From Flavobacteriales bacterium (GTDB taxonomy: Bacteria; Bacteroidota; Bacteroidia; Flavobacteriales_F; PHOS-HE28), in NCBI GenBank assembly GCA_016718655.1, contig JADKCV010000043.1, positions 1-36,464 on the forward strand: DNA of 36,464 nucleotides, in the 5' to 3' direction. The notes under the pieces are model-generated. The model did no database searches and was not told the origin of the DNA. It saw only the letters and a list, made by a program, of their open reading frames with translations. A program made the position numbers and the translations under genes. Positions 15,842 through 24,211 of the stretch are shown in pieces; position 1 is the first letter of the stretch, and every line of letters begins with the position of its first letter.

Positions 15842-17353
15842 ATGCAACGCACCAGCCGATACACCGTGGATCCCGCCCGCCTTGATGGCGTGGTGAACGA
15901 ACCCTTGTTCCAAGCGGTTGCTGCCGAAGCGGAAGTACAAGGCATCCCCGCGTTCGCGATCGGCGGATATGTGCGGGACCGGCTCATCGGCAGGCCCTGC
16001 AAGGACATCGACTTCGTGGTGGAAGGGGATGGTATCGCCTTCGCCCAAGCCGTATCAAAGCGCCTCCACGCTGAGCCCGTCCACGTGTTCAAGAATTTCG
16101 GGACGGCCATGTTCACACTTCGCGGACCCCAAGGCGAAGTGCAGGTGGAATTCGTCGGGGCACGCAAGGAGAGTTACAGCCGGAACAGCCGCAAGCCGGA
16201 GGTCGAGCCAGGCACCATCAAGGACGATCAGGAACGACGGGACTTCACCATCAATGCGTTGGCCATCTCCTTGAACACCGGAAGTAGGGGAGCCTTGGTC
16301 GACCCCTTCGGAGGAATTCTCCACCTGGACCAGGGTCTCCTGCGCACCCCCTTGGACGCTGATATCACCTTCAGTGACGATCCGTTGCGCATGCTCCGGG
16401 CGGTCAGATTCGCCAACCAACTGGGCTTCACGATCGACCCGTCCACCTTCGAAGCCATCAGCCGCAACGCGCATCGGCTCGAGATCATCAGTGCGGAGCG
16501 TATCCATACCGAACTGAACAAGGTACTTTTGTGCGACACGCCGAGCAAAGGCTTCATTCTCCTACGTGAAAGTGGATTGTTACAGGAGTTCTTCCCGGAG
16601 TTCGTGGAGCTTGCTGGTGCCGAGGAGAAATTCGGCATGGGGCATAAGGACAATTTCTACCACACCCTTCAGGTTCTGGACAATGTTTGTGTACACAGTG
16701 AGGACCTTTGGCTTCGCTGGGCAGCTGTGTTGCACGATATCGCCAAGCCACGCACGAAACGCTTCGAGCCCGGCCACGGGTGGACCTTCCATGGCCATGA
16801 GGACAAGGGTGCACGCATGGTACCGGGTATCTTCCGTAGGTTGAAACTGCCCTTGGACGAGAAGATGAAACTCGTCCAGAAGCTGGTGGCCCTGCACCTG
16901 CGGCCGATCGCCTTGACGAAGGAGGAGGTCACCGACAGTGCGGTACGGCGCCTGTTGTTCGATGCCGGTGATGATATCGATGCGCTGATGATCCTCTGTC
17001 GCGCGGACATCACCAGCAAGAACGAAAAGAAGAAGGAACGCTACCTGCGCAACTACGAGGTGGTCATGCAAAAGCTGAAGGAGGTGGAGGAGAAGGACAG
17101 GGTACGCAACTTCCAGCCACCCATCACCGGTCAAGACATCATGCATGCGTTCGCCATCGGACCCAGCAAGCTGATCGGCGACATCAAGACGGTGATCAAG
17201 GATGCCATACTCGATGGCGATATCCAGAACGACAGGGCACAAGCATGGGCGCTGATGTTGAGCACAGGACGGGCACTGGGCACCGAACCAGTGCATCCGG
17301 AGGACCCAGGACCCCGACCGGATGATAGCTCGGATGGGCCGTTTCGGCCCTGA
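15842..17353 (+). CDS. cca: CCA tRNA nucleotidyltransferase with HD domain
   Basis: Adds or repairs the 3' CCA end of tRNAs; class II nucleotidyltransferase, cytoplasmic. The 503-residue product has the nucleotidyltransferase head with GGYVRD (41-46) and the metal-binding DxD of KDIDFVV (55-57 DID), the RRDFTINALA motif (about 136), the RNA/nucleotide-selecting helices DDPLRMLRAVRFANQLGF and the neck. A C-terminal HD domain follows (HKDNFYHTLQVLDNV, AVLHDIAKP, FHGHEDKGA), as in many bacterial long forms. ATG 15842 lies 15 nt after a perfect promoter element; the upstream in-frame GTG would lie across it. The C-terminal tail (about 480-503) is Pro/Asp-rich and unconserved. Polyadenylation rather than CCA activity cannot be excluded by sequence alone. 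Confidence 0.9.
   Translation: MQRTSRYTVDPARLDGVVNEPLFQAVAAEAEVQGIPAFAIGGYVRDRLIGRPCKDIDFVVEGDGIAFAQAVSKRLHAEPVHVFKNFGTAMFTLRGPQGEVQVEFVGARKESYSRNSRKPEVEPGTIKDDQERRDFTINALAISLNTGSRGALVDPFGGILHLDQGLLRTPLDADITFSDDPLRMLRAVRFANQLGFTIDPSTFEAISRNAHRLEIISAERIHTELNKVLLCDTPSKGFILLRESGLLQEFFPEFVELAGAEEKFGMGHKDNFYHTLQVLDNVCVHSEDLWLRWAAVLHDIAKPRTKRFEPGHGWTFHGHEDKGARMVPGIFRRLKLPLDEKMKLVQKLVALHLRPIALTKEEVTDSAVRRLLFDAGDDIDALMILCRADITSKNEKKKERYLRNYEVVMQKLKEVEEKDRVRNFQPPITGQDIMHAFAIGPSKLIGDIKTVIKDAILDGDIQNDRAQAWALMLSTGRALGTEPVHPEDPGPRPDDSSDGPFRP
17336..17350 (+). terminator. Small perfect hairpin at the cca stop codon
   Basis: GGGCCG (17336-17341), TTT loop, CGGCCC (17345-17350) directly before the TGA of cca. 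There is no long T-tract, so it is only a possible terminator or mRNA-stability hairpin. Confidence 0.3.
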
Positions 17354-17357
17354 GCCA

Positions 17358-17365
17358 TAGTTTCG
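17358..17365 (+). promoter_or_regulatory. Candidate -7 element TAGTTTCG
   Basis: A 7-of-8 match to TAnnTTTG just after the cca stop, 47 nt before the ATG at 17413. Confidence 0.4.
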
Positions 17366-17412
17366 CAGTCCGTCCAGCCTTCACCTCGATCCGTATCCTG
17401 CCATCCCTCGCC

Positions 17413-17994
17413 ATGCGTATCTACCGCTTCCGCGTACTGATCGACCATCCCAGCGAGGCCTTCCGGGACATCGAGATCGGTTCCGAGCAGACCTTCCTTG
17501 ACCTGCACTCGGCGATCAAAGATGCCTTCGGCTTCATCGGGCAGGAAATGGCGTGCTTCTATGTGAGTGATGAGGAATGGGGCAAAGGTCCGGAGATCCC
17601 ATTGGCGGACATGGGCTTCGCAGAGGAAGGGACCGTTCCTTCGTTGATGGATGATGTGTACATCAGCGACCATATCCGCAGCACCTCCCAACGCTTCATT
17701 TACGCATACGACTTCCTCCATATGTGGATGTTCATGGTCGAACTGATCGGTGCCCATGATCCGGAGGTTGGTGCGAACTATCCCCGTGTGGTGCTCAGCA
17801 TGCATGATGCACCGGACGAGCACAGCAAGGAGGACGACCTCACCTCGGGCATACTGGATGAGGACCCCTACGCCATGGATGATGAGGAGCACCACTTCGA
17901 GGATGACGATGATCCCGGATTCGGTGAGGAGGAAGGCGACCATGACGAGTTCGGCCATGGTAACATCGACGATCTGGGCGAGGAATATCGCTAG
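17413..17994 (+). CDS. PRiA4_ORF3-like protein with acidic tail
   Basis: A 193-residue cytoplasmic protein. Residues 1-140 resemble the plasmid pRiA4b ORF-3 family, with an N-terminal RIYRFRVLIDHPSEAFRDIE strand pair, FLDLHSAIKDAFGF, and FIYAYDFLHMWMFMVEL, matching the family's YxYDxGDxWxxxI-like segment. The last 45 residues are strongly acidic and disordered-looking (DDEEHHFEDDDD, GFGEEEGDHDEFG). Function is unknown. Despite the family name there is no mobile-element context: it lies between cca and miaA and has its own candidate promoter. The 146-base gap to miaA contains only a short hairpin (AGGGC/GCCCT at 18007-18020) and a weak -7-like CACCTTGC at 18114. Confidence 0.75.
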   Translation: MRIYRFRVLIDHPSEAFRDIEIGSEQTFLDLHSAIKDAFGFIGQEMACFYVSDEEWGKGPEIPLADMGFAEEGTVPSLMDDVYISDHIRSTSQRFIYAYDFLHMWMFMVELIGAHDPEVGANYPRVVLSMHDAPDEHSKEDDLTSGILDEDPYAMDDEEHHFEDDDDPGFGEEEGDHDEFGHGNIDDLGEEYR

Positions 17995-18140
17995 GTGTAC
18001 TTCAGTAGGGCGTTGGCCCTGTTCACCCACGAGAACACACCTGCCGGATAAGCCCGGTTCCATCACCGGATAGTGTGCATGGCGTGACGAGAAACCCTTC
18101 CTTCGTGGTCCGTCACCTTGCTGTTGACGGGTAACGTGCC

Positions 18141-19040
18141 ATGGCCCCTACCTTGATCATCATCGGCGGCCCCACGGCTTCGGGCAAGACCCGTGCTGCA
18201 GCGGGCTTGGCGCTTCATCTGGGCACCGAGGTCATCAGTGGCGATTCGCGTCAATTCTACCGGGCCATGCGCATCGGCACAGCGCGCCCCACGGAAAAGG
18301 ACCTGCTCGGTGTCCCACACCACTTCCTTGGCCACCTTGAGTTGGAGGAGACCTGGAGCGCTGGGCATTTCGCGCGCGAAGCGGAGCCTGTTCTACAACG
18401 CTTGCTCGCGAGCCACGGCGTGGCGATACTGGTCGGAGGTAGCGGATTGTACCTCGATGCCCTCATCAAGGGACTGGACCCGCTACCTGCCGGGGATCCG
18501 CACACCAGGGAGCGAATTCAGGAACGTTTCCGAGCGGAAGGGCTGGCTCCATTGCTCGAAGAGTTGATGCGTCATGACCCGGACACCATGCGCACGATCG
18601 ACCGCGCCAACCCGCACCGGGTGATCCGGGCGTTGGAGATCTGTCTCATCACAGGTAGACCATACAGCACGCTGCGCAGCTCGCCCCAGGACCGGAAGGA
18701 CATCCGCCTCATCCGTATCGCGATGGACCTGCCACGCGAGGAATTGTATGGCCGCATCGATGCACGGGTCGACCTCATGGTGGCCAATGGACTGGAGGAG
18801 GAGGCCCGCTCTCTCGTTCCGTATAAGGCACTGAATGCGTTGCAAACCGTTGGATATCGGGAATGGTTCGCCCATTTCGCAGGAGAACTCGATCGAACGG
18901 CGGCCATTGCGCTGATCAAGCAGCACACACGTAATTACGCCAAACGACAGATCACCTGGTTGCGACGCGACCCCAACTGGCGGTGGCTTCCTGCGGATGA
19001 GCTTCACACACACATGGCCCATGTGGAAGCCGCTCGATGA
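18141..19040 (+). CDS. miaA: tRNA dimethylallyltransferase
   Basis: Transfers a dimethylallyl group to A37 of tRNAs reading UNN codons, the first step to ms2i6A. The 299-residue product carries the P-loop GPTASGKT (10-17), the SGDSRQFYR motif (33-41) with the catalytic Asp, GTARPTEKDLLGVPHHFL (46-63), LVGGSGLYLDAL (about 95-106), the NPHRVIRALEI helix (about 155-165) and the C-terminal YRE and RNYAKRQITWLRRDPNWRW segment (about 261-280). All hallmarks and the usual length are present. The 3' end overlaps the next gene in another frame, by 44 nt if the downstream start is 18997 or by 20 nt if it is 19021. Confidence 0.95.
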   Translation: MAPTLIIIGGPTASGKTRAAAGLALHLGTEVISGDSRQFYRAMRIGTARPTEKDLLGVPHHFLGHLELEETWSAGHFAREAEPVLQRLLASHGVAILVGGSGLYLDALIKGLDPLPAGDPHTRERIQERFRAEGLAPLLEELMRHDPDTMRTIDRANPHRVIRALEICLITGRPYSTLRSSPQDRKDIRLIRIAMDLPREELYGRIDARVDLMVANGLEEEARSLVPYKALNALQTVGYREWFAHFAGELDRTAAIALIKQHTRNYAKRQITWLRRDPNWRWLPADELHTHMAHVEAAR

Positions 19041-20592
19041 GCGTTGGGCTGCCTTCGCAATCTGGACGCTGATCGTCCTGAGCATCGCGGAACGCGCTCT
19101 GCTGCTCCATTACTTCGGGTTCACGCATATCGGGATCGACGATGCGCTCGTCCAACAGGTTGCCATCGATATGAGCAACGGCCTGTTCCGCGAGCCATTC
19201 CTCTATGGGCAGAACTACAACCCCATGCTCGAAGCCCTCCTTGCCGCACTGTTCCTCGGATCCGGCGCATCACCAACCATCGTACTTCCCATGGTGACAA
19301 GCCTGCTCGCCCTGCTCCCATTCTGGTCATGGGCGGTGTGGGCGAACCAACGATGCGCCGTCACCGCAGCGTTCGTGCTCGCCTCAACTCCGATGGCGCT
19401 ACCATTGGAATGGGGAATGATCACCAGCATGCCACGGGGTTGGGTACACGGTCAGGCCCTTCTCGCGGTCATCCCATGGCTGATGGGTGTGCGACCGGTA
19501 TTCGTGCGGTACGCGATGCTATCGAGCACGCTCGTGGCTTCGTTGCTCCTCAATCCGAACGCACTACCACTGGTAACAGGGTTGAGCATATGGCTTGTTC
19601 TCCGCCACGGTCGGGCACCCTGGCTCTGGATCACCGGTAGCTTGAGCCTTGGGATGGGCTGGGCGGTACAAGATGCTGCGCGTTCCTGGTATGCGGCCCG
19701 ACCGGGAGTGGTGGTGCATCCTTTGTTACCCGCTGATGTCAGCTTCGATCCAGCGCTGTTATCCCATGGCATCAGCCATTTGGACGAGCACCTCGTTCAC
19801 ATGGTCCCGTTCATGGTCAATGGTACCATCGGCATCGTATTCCTACTTCTGCTTGCGGGCTTGATCTGGTATAATGGCGATCGGGCCATTGGAGCCGCGT
19901 TGATCGGTGGGCTGTTCACGATGGTGATCGCACTGGGATTGCCAAAGGTCCACGAAGGATGTGCCAGCGTCTTTTTCCCGCTCTCACGAATGATGTTGGC
20001 ATTCCCATTGATCCTTGGCCTCGCTGTCGCACTCCTGTTCCGATCGCATCTTCTCCCACGCTTTGCCTTGGTGGTGCTACCCTGCGGAGCCCTCCTGTTA
20101 CCTTTCATTGTCGGGGCCTTACCGGGTCGCATACAAGACCAACTGGACAAGCAGGAATGTGCTTGGGTGCGAGAGGAGCCGCTCGCCGTCGTTCGTGAGC
20201 GCTGCCGAACGATACACGAGGCCGCCATTCGATCCGGATGCGACCTGATCGTTCCGGTCCGCTGGCCCGGCATCAAGATCGATCATCGACAACACTTTGC
20301 CGCGCACTTCACGTGTTACGCCTGTCCTCAGTTGGAACCGGGACTACCTCCGATCCATGGTGCAGGCTACGAACGGCGGTCATGGGTGCGCAAAGCGCAC
20401 GAAGCCCCCCCGCAAGGCCTGGTATTATTCGTCGGTGGCGATCCTGACGCGTGGCGGCGTGCCATCCTCGCTGGTCGTGCGATCGAGGATCTGAGCGCAC
20501 ACGGTGTGAACCTGCACGCGGCCATATGCGATACGATCGCAGTAGGCGACTTCCTGCTCCAACTTGGTATGGATGACGATCTGGGCAGATGA
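19021..20592 (+). CDS. Polytopic membrane protein, GT-C-like
   Basis: About 523 residues from ATG 19021 (MWKPLDERW); ATG 18997 would add eight residues. I count roughly ten hydrophobic segments in residues 10-370. The first periplasmic loop after TM1 holds GIDDALVQQVA, whose adjacent acidic pair in this position resembles the catalytic motif of GT-C glycosyltransferases (ArnT, PMT, Pgl-type), followed by FLYGQNYNPMLEALLAALF. A soluble C-terminal domain of about 150 residues starts near GRIQDQLDKQECAWVREEP and is rich in Cys and His. I do not recognise a precise family, so lipid-linked sugar transfer is a guess. It follows miaA with overlap. Its stop is directly next to the stop of the opposite-strand PAS phosphatase. 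Confidence 0.65.
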   Translation: MWKPLDERWAAFAIWTLIVLSIAERALLLHYFGFTHIGIDDALVQQVAIDMSNGLFREPFLYGQNYNPMLEALLAALFLGSGASPTIVLPMVTSLLALLPFWSWAVWANQRCAVTAAFVLASTPMALPLEWGMITSMPRGWVHGQALLAVIPWLMGVRPVFVRYAMLSSTLVASLLLNPNALPLVTGLSIWLVLRHGRAPWLWITGSLSLGMGWAVQDAARSWYAARPGVVVHPLLPADVSFDPALLSHGISHLDEHLVHMVPFMVNGTIGIVFLLLLAGLIWYNGDRAIGAALIGGLFTMVIALGLPKVHEGCASVFFPLSRMMLAFPLILGLAVALLFRSHLLPRFALVVLPCGALLLPFIVGALPGRIQDQLDKQECAWVREEPLAVVRERCRTIHEAAIRSGCDLIVPVRWPGIKIDHRQHFAAHFTCYACPQLEPGLPPIHGAGYERRSWVRKAHEAPPQGLVLFVGGDPDAWRRAILAGRAIEDLSAHGVNLHAAICDTIAVGDFLLQLGMDDDLGR

Positions 20593-21867
20593 TCAAACTG
20601 CGATACCGATCAGGAGTACATCGTCCACCTGATCCTCCCGCCCTTTCCACATCCGGAAGCGATCGGAAACCGCCTGTCCCTGCTCTTCGATGTCAAGCGC
20701 AGCCGTCTCTTCCAACCAAGCTTTGAGACCGCTGGAACGTAGGCGCTTGCCGTGTGGTCCACCGAATTGGTCCTGAAGCCCATCCGAGAAGATGAACAGC
20801 CGGTCACCGGACAACAGATCGATCTCATCCTGTTGGAAAGGGCGCTCACCTTGGTCCATATGACCGATGGGCATCCGATCGCCCTTGAACTCATGGATAA
20901 CGCCTTCTCGCAGGAGCCATAACGGGGCGAACCCGCCTGCATAAGAGAGCTTCATGGCCTTTCGGTCGATACTGAGCACCGCGGCGTTCATACCATCGAG
21001 CGAGCGTTGATCCTGATCATTGCCCGCCAAAGTGAACGCCATGGCCGTCCTCGCTTGGTCAAGGAGTTTTGCTGGAGCGGTGATACCCTGTTCATGTACG
21101 ATCTCCTGGAAGATGGAGGCTCCGATGAGCGTGAGCAGTGCCCCGGGAACCCCGTGACCGGTACAATCACCGGCCACCACCACCACACGCCCCTCCCGTT
21201 CTGCGAACCAATGCATATCCCCACTCACGATATCACGAGGGCGGAATAGAACGAATGAACCCGGGAAGAATTCCTGGAGTTCACTGAGTTCCGGTAACAC
21301 CGCGCGCTGGATCCGTTGCGCATATCGGATACTGCCCAACAAGTTGGCGTTCTGCTGGTTCACCAGCGCGGTCTTCTCGGCGAGCTGGTGCTCCAACGCG
21401 ATCCGCTCTGTGATATCACGCGCGAACAGGATGACAGCAGGCCGGCCGTCATAGCTCGTTACCCTGGTGCTACTTTCAACCGGGATCGATCGACCGGTCG
21501 ATGTGATCAACGGAATGTCCGAATAGATCAGCCCCTTTTGTTCCCACGCATCCGCGATACGGGTCGAACTGAGTTGCAAATATTCCTTGGGGTGGATATC
21601 AAAGATGGTCCTGCTTGCCAGTTCGTTACGGGAATATCCCAGGAGATCCGCAGCCTTCTGGTTGGCCTGGTAGATCCGCCCATTGACGAAATTGACCACG
21701 AACAGAGCATCATTGCTTCCTTCCAGCACTTCCATGAGCGCTCGTTTGTCACGTTCGATCCGTTGATGTGAGGCACGCAGTCGGTTATAGGCATGTGCCA
21801 AGCCAGCCGACGCTGCCAACAGCATCACCGGGATACTCCCATAGCTCAGTGCGGTGATCAGCTCCAT
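20593..21867 (-). CDS. Membrane-anchored PAS - SpoIIE phosphatase
   Basis: A 424-residue predicted signalling protein. In order: a short periplasm-facing start and one TM (about 8-26, YGSIPVMLLAASAGLAHAY), a linker helix, a PAS domain (about 45-165: NDALFVVNFVNGRIYQANQK, LLGYSRNEL, FARDITER), a coiled coil (157-190) and a PP2C-like SpoIIE domain (about 205-424). The SpoIIE part has RPRDIVSGDMHW (209-220), VVVVAGDCTGHGVPGALL (228-245, metal-binding D233), IFSDGLQDQFGG and QVDDVLLIGI. It would dephosphorylate a Ser/Thr-phosphorylated partner such as an anti-sigma antagonist, with the PAS domain as sensor. It overlaps the upstream peroxiredoxin gene by 10 nt, so the two are probably made together. 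No partner-switch genes are in view. Confidence 0.88.
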   Translation of the reverse strand: MELITALSYGSIPVMLLAASAGLAHAYNRLRASHQRIERDKRALMEVLEGSNDALFVVNFVNGRIYQANQKAADLLGYSRNELASRTIFDIHPKEYLQLSSTRIADAWEQKGLIYSDIPLITSTGRSIPVESSTRVTSYDGRPAVILFARDITERIALEHQLAEKTALVNQQNANLLGSIRYAQRIQRAVLPELSELQEFFPGSFVLFRPRDIVSGDMHWFAEREGRVVVVAGDCTGHGVPGALLTLIGASIFQEIVHEQGITAPAKLLDQARTAMAFTLAGNDQDQRSLDGMNAAVLSIDRKAMKLSYAGGFAPLWLLREGVIHEFKGDRMPIGHMDQGERPFQQDEIDLLSGDRLFIFSDGLQDQFGGPHGKRLRSSGLKAWLEETAALDIEEQGQAVSDRFRMWKGREDQVDDVLLIGIAV

Positions 21868-22865
21868 GCCGGTCGTGCCTCATGCGGCAATTGGTCAAGA
21901 ACGCTGAAGATCAAGGATGGGTCAAGGAACTCCCCCACCCGGTCAGGCCGCGAAACATACCTCACCATCCCATCGATATCGACCAGGAAGGACGCTGGTA
22001 GAGGAATACCTTCCGCATAATCGATGGTCATTGCCATAACCGGATTATCATAGACCACACCGTAACGACCACTCACGGTCTGGGCATCATCGGACAACAT
22101 CTTGAAACCCACGCCGATCCGCTGGACCATATCCTTGTTCACGCTGATGTCATCGGGCCCGATGCCTAGTACGAGGACCCCCTTCTCCATGAACTTGAGC
22201 CGGTTGCGCTCATAGGTCCGCAACATCATATGACAACCGGGACACCAATCACCCCTGACGAAGATGAGCAGCACCGGATGCTTGCCTCTGAAATCGGTCA
22301 GTTTGACCGGGACCCCGTTCTCATCCGGCAGTTCGAATTCGGGAGCCGGCTTTCCGGTTTGAACCCGGTAGCCAAGGCGAGTTCGCCGCTTGATATAGCG
22401 GGCATCCTGCACATAGGCTCCCGTCAAGAACAGTGCTGCACCGATGATCGGGATCGGGGGTAACCAGACGGACCAAACGAACGCATCCATGGGAACCGCC
22501 CATAGATAAAGCAACAAGGCAAGCAACGCACTACCTGAATCGACCCATAGAAGTCCGACATAGGTGAATTGTTGCATGAACGCCTGGCGCACGATCGTGG
22601 CCAAGGAGGCCAAGAGCAAAACGATGGTCATCGCCCCACCCGTACCATGGAGCACATCGATGACGATACCCAAGCACGTGGCGGAAACGACCATGAGCAC
22701 GAACTGGAAGTTGCTCGTGTACTTCTTGAATTCCAAAGTGCCACCACCATAGGAGAAGGAGAGAAGCACGACGGCCACTTCCAACTTACCCAGGAGTATG
22801 AACACAGGGGCAAGCAGCCCGAAGAGCAAGCCGATCGATGAGAATGGGTGAATGCGAGAGAACAT
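21858..22865 (-). CDS. Membrane-anchored peroxiredoxin/thioredoxin-like protein
   Basis: A 335-residue two-part protein. Residues 1-152 are hydrophobic with about five membrane segments (IGLLFGLLAPVFILLG, VAVVLLSFSYG, FVLMVVSATCLGIVIDVL, AMTIVLLLASLATIV, ALLALLLYLWAV and IPIIGAALFLTGAYV). Residues 168-325 form an AhpC/TSA-type redoxin domain, GKPAPEFELPDENGVPVKLTDF in its start, the strand LLIFVRGDWCPGCHMML with CPGC (208-211), then GVLVLGIGPDD and PASFLVDIDGMVRYV. The CPGC pair is closer to thioredoxin than the single peroxidatic Cys of AhpC, so it could be a disulfide reductase/oxidase or a peroxidase. It precedes and overlaps a PAS/SpoIIE phosphatase, a context that suggests redox signalling. 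No good -7 element was found. Confidence 0.8.
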   Translation of the reverse strand: MFSRIHPFSSIGLLFGLLAPVFILLGKLEVAVVLLSFSYGGGTLEFKKYTSNFQFVLMVVSATCLGIVIDVLHGTGGAMTIVLLLASLATIVRQAFMQQFTYVGLLWVDSGSALLALLLYLWAVPMDAFVWSVWLPPIPIIGAALFLTGAYVQDARYIKRRTRLGYRVQTGKPAPEFELPDENGVPVKLTDFRGKHPVLLIFVRGDWCPGCHMMLRTYERNRLKFMEKGVLVLGIGPDDISVNKDMVQRIGVGFKMLSDDAQTVSGRYGVVYDNPVMAMTIDYAEGIPLPASFLVDIDGMVRYVSRPDRVGEFLDPSLIFSVLDQLPHEARPAWS

Positions 22866-22958
22866 CGGTTCGTTCCTACGCGGACCGCTCCAAAAAGTTG
22901 TCCTCCGATCAAGTATGACGTCTCGTCAACGATCCAAGAGCAACGTGCACATGATCGG

Positions 22959-22966
22959 TACCTTGC
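22959..22966 (+). promoter_or_regulatory. Weak -7-like element TACCTTGC
   Basis: Matches TAnnTTTG in six positions and lies 21 nt before the ATG at 22988; the same octamer precedes the helicase gene. Confidence 0.3.
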
Positions 22967-22987
22967 TGCGGTGCTTTGCCCCCACCA

Positions 22988-24130
22988 ATGACCACTCAGA
23001 CCCTCACCGAACACCCGGTGTATGAGCGAACCTCACCATCGGGCGAACGAATTTTCGGACTGGACCTCCTGAGGGCGATGGCCATCATCATGGTGATGTT
23101 GGAGCACGGCAACTTCCTGTTGCCATCGCGATACATCCCTTACATCCAGGCCATCACCTTCGATGGGGTCTCGCTGTTCTTCGTTTTGAGCGGTTTCCTG
23201 ATCGGAGGCATCCTCATCAGGAGTGCTGAAGTGGACGGAATGACCGTAGGGGGTCTGGTCAGGTTCTGGACAAGGCGTTGGCTCCGCACACTTCCAACCT
23301 ATTGGTTGGTATTGATCATACTGGTGATGCTCAACATGGCCTTCACCTCGGAATATGAACCTGGTCAAGCACTGCCGTATGCGCTGTTCATCCAGAATCT
23401 GGACACGCCACATCCTGCCTTCTTTCCAGAAGCTTGGAGTTTGAGCATCGAAGAGTGGTTCTACCTGATCACACCGCTGCTCATCGCTGGAAGTATGGTC
23501 GTCCTCAAGCCGCGCGAGGGCATCCTGGTGACGGCGCTGGTCTGTATCGTGGCGGTCACATGCGTGCGCTACTTCAGGCTCCTGGACCTACCAATGACCA
23601 GTACGAACGGCTGGGACCTTCTCATCAGGAAGCAGGTGGTGACCCGACTGGACAGTCTCATGTTCGGTGTACTCGGCGCTTGGTCCCAACATTATCATCG
23701 AGCAGCCTGGTTGAAGTATCGGAGGCTACTGCTGTTCCTCGGCGTGTTCCTATTGATCATCGACCACATCATCATTGACGACGAGGTCGCTGGTGCTTCG
23801 GCATATGCGGTGGTGTTCCATTTCAGTCTGATCGGACTGGCAACACTCGCGCTCCTACCAGCTTCGAACGAATTCCGAGCAGGTACCGGAAGCATCGTTC
23901 GAGGGATCACGACGATCAGCATCATTTCCTATTCGATGTACTTGGTGAACCTATCACTCATCCAGTTCTGGATGTTGGGTCCGCTAGCACTTCCTACTCG
24001 GCTCACTCCTACCCTACTGGCGGTGTCTGTGAATTACGCCCTTTACTGGGTGCTTACCGTGGTGATCGCATGGTGCTTGTACCATGGCTTCGAGAAGCGA
24101 ATGACACGCTTGCGGGATCGTTGGTGCTGA
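22988..24130 (+). CDS. Acyltransferase family 3 membrane protein
   Basis: A 380-residue inner-membrane protein of the acyltransferase-3 (OafA/NolL-like) family, which O-acylates surface polysaccharides, LPS or other exported glycans. Family signature segments are ERIFGLDLLRAMAIIMVMLEH (about 20-40 with the catalytic-type His and Arg), DGVSLFFVLSGFLIGGIL (about 60-77), TRRWLRTLPTYWLVL (about 94-108) and EAWSLSIEEWFYLITPLL (about 149-166). About ten membrane segments are present and the protein ends with a short basic tail. ATG 22988 is preferred to the TTG at 22976, which would add only four residues. The acyl donor and acceptor cannot be deduced; neighbouring genes are unrelated. Confidence 0.88.
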   Translation: MTTQTLTEHPVYERTSPSGERIFGLDLLRAMAIIMVMLEHGNFLLPSRYIPYIQAITFDGVSLFFVLSGFLIGGILIRSAEVDGMTVGGLVRFWTRRWLRTLPTYWLVLIILVMLNMAFTSEYEPGQALPYALFIQNLDTPHPAFFPEAWSLSIEEWFYLITPLLIAGSMVVLKPREGILVTALVCIVAVTCVRYFRLLDLPMTSTNGWDLLIRKQVVTRLDSLMFGVLGAWSQHYHRAAWLKYRRLLLFLGVFLLIIDHIIIDDEVAGASAYAVVFHFSLIGLATLALLPASNEFRAGTGSIVRGITTISIISYSMYLVNLSLIQFWMLGPLALPTRLTPTLLAVSVNYALYWVLTVVIAWCLYHGFEKRMTRLRDRWC

Positions 24131-24174
24131 TCCTTCCGGGGAAAACACCGCCATGCGCGCCATTGAGACCGGGT

Positions 24175-24182
24175 TACCTTGC
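24175..24182 (+). promoter_or_regulatory. Weak -7-like element TACCTTGC
   Basis: Six-position match to TAnnTTTG located 29 nt before the helicase ATG at 24212. Confidence 0.3.
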
Positions 24183-24211
24183 GACCCGTTCCAACGGAAG
24201 TCCATTCCATC

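Noticed and set aside
17413..17994. Mobile-element origin suggested by the pRiA4b ORF-3 family name
   Set aside because: The family name comes from a plasmid gene, but no repeats, transposase or integrase flank it and it lies among tRNA-modification genes.
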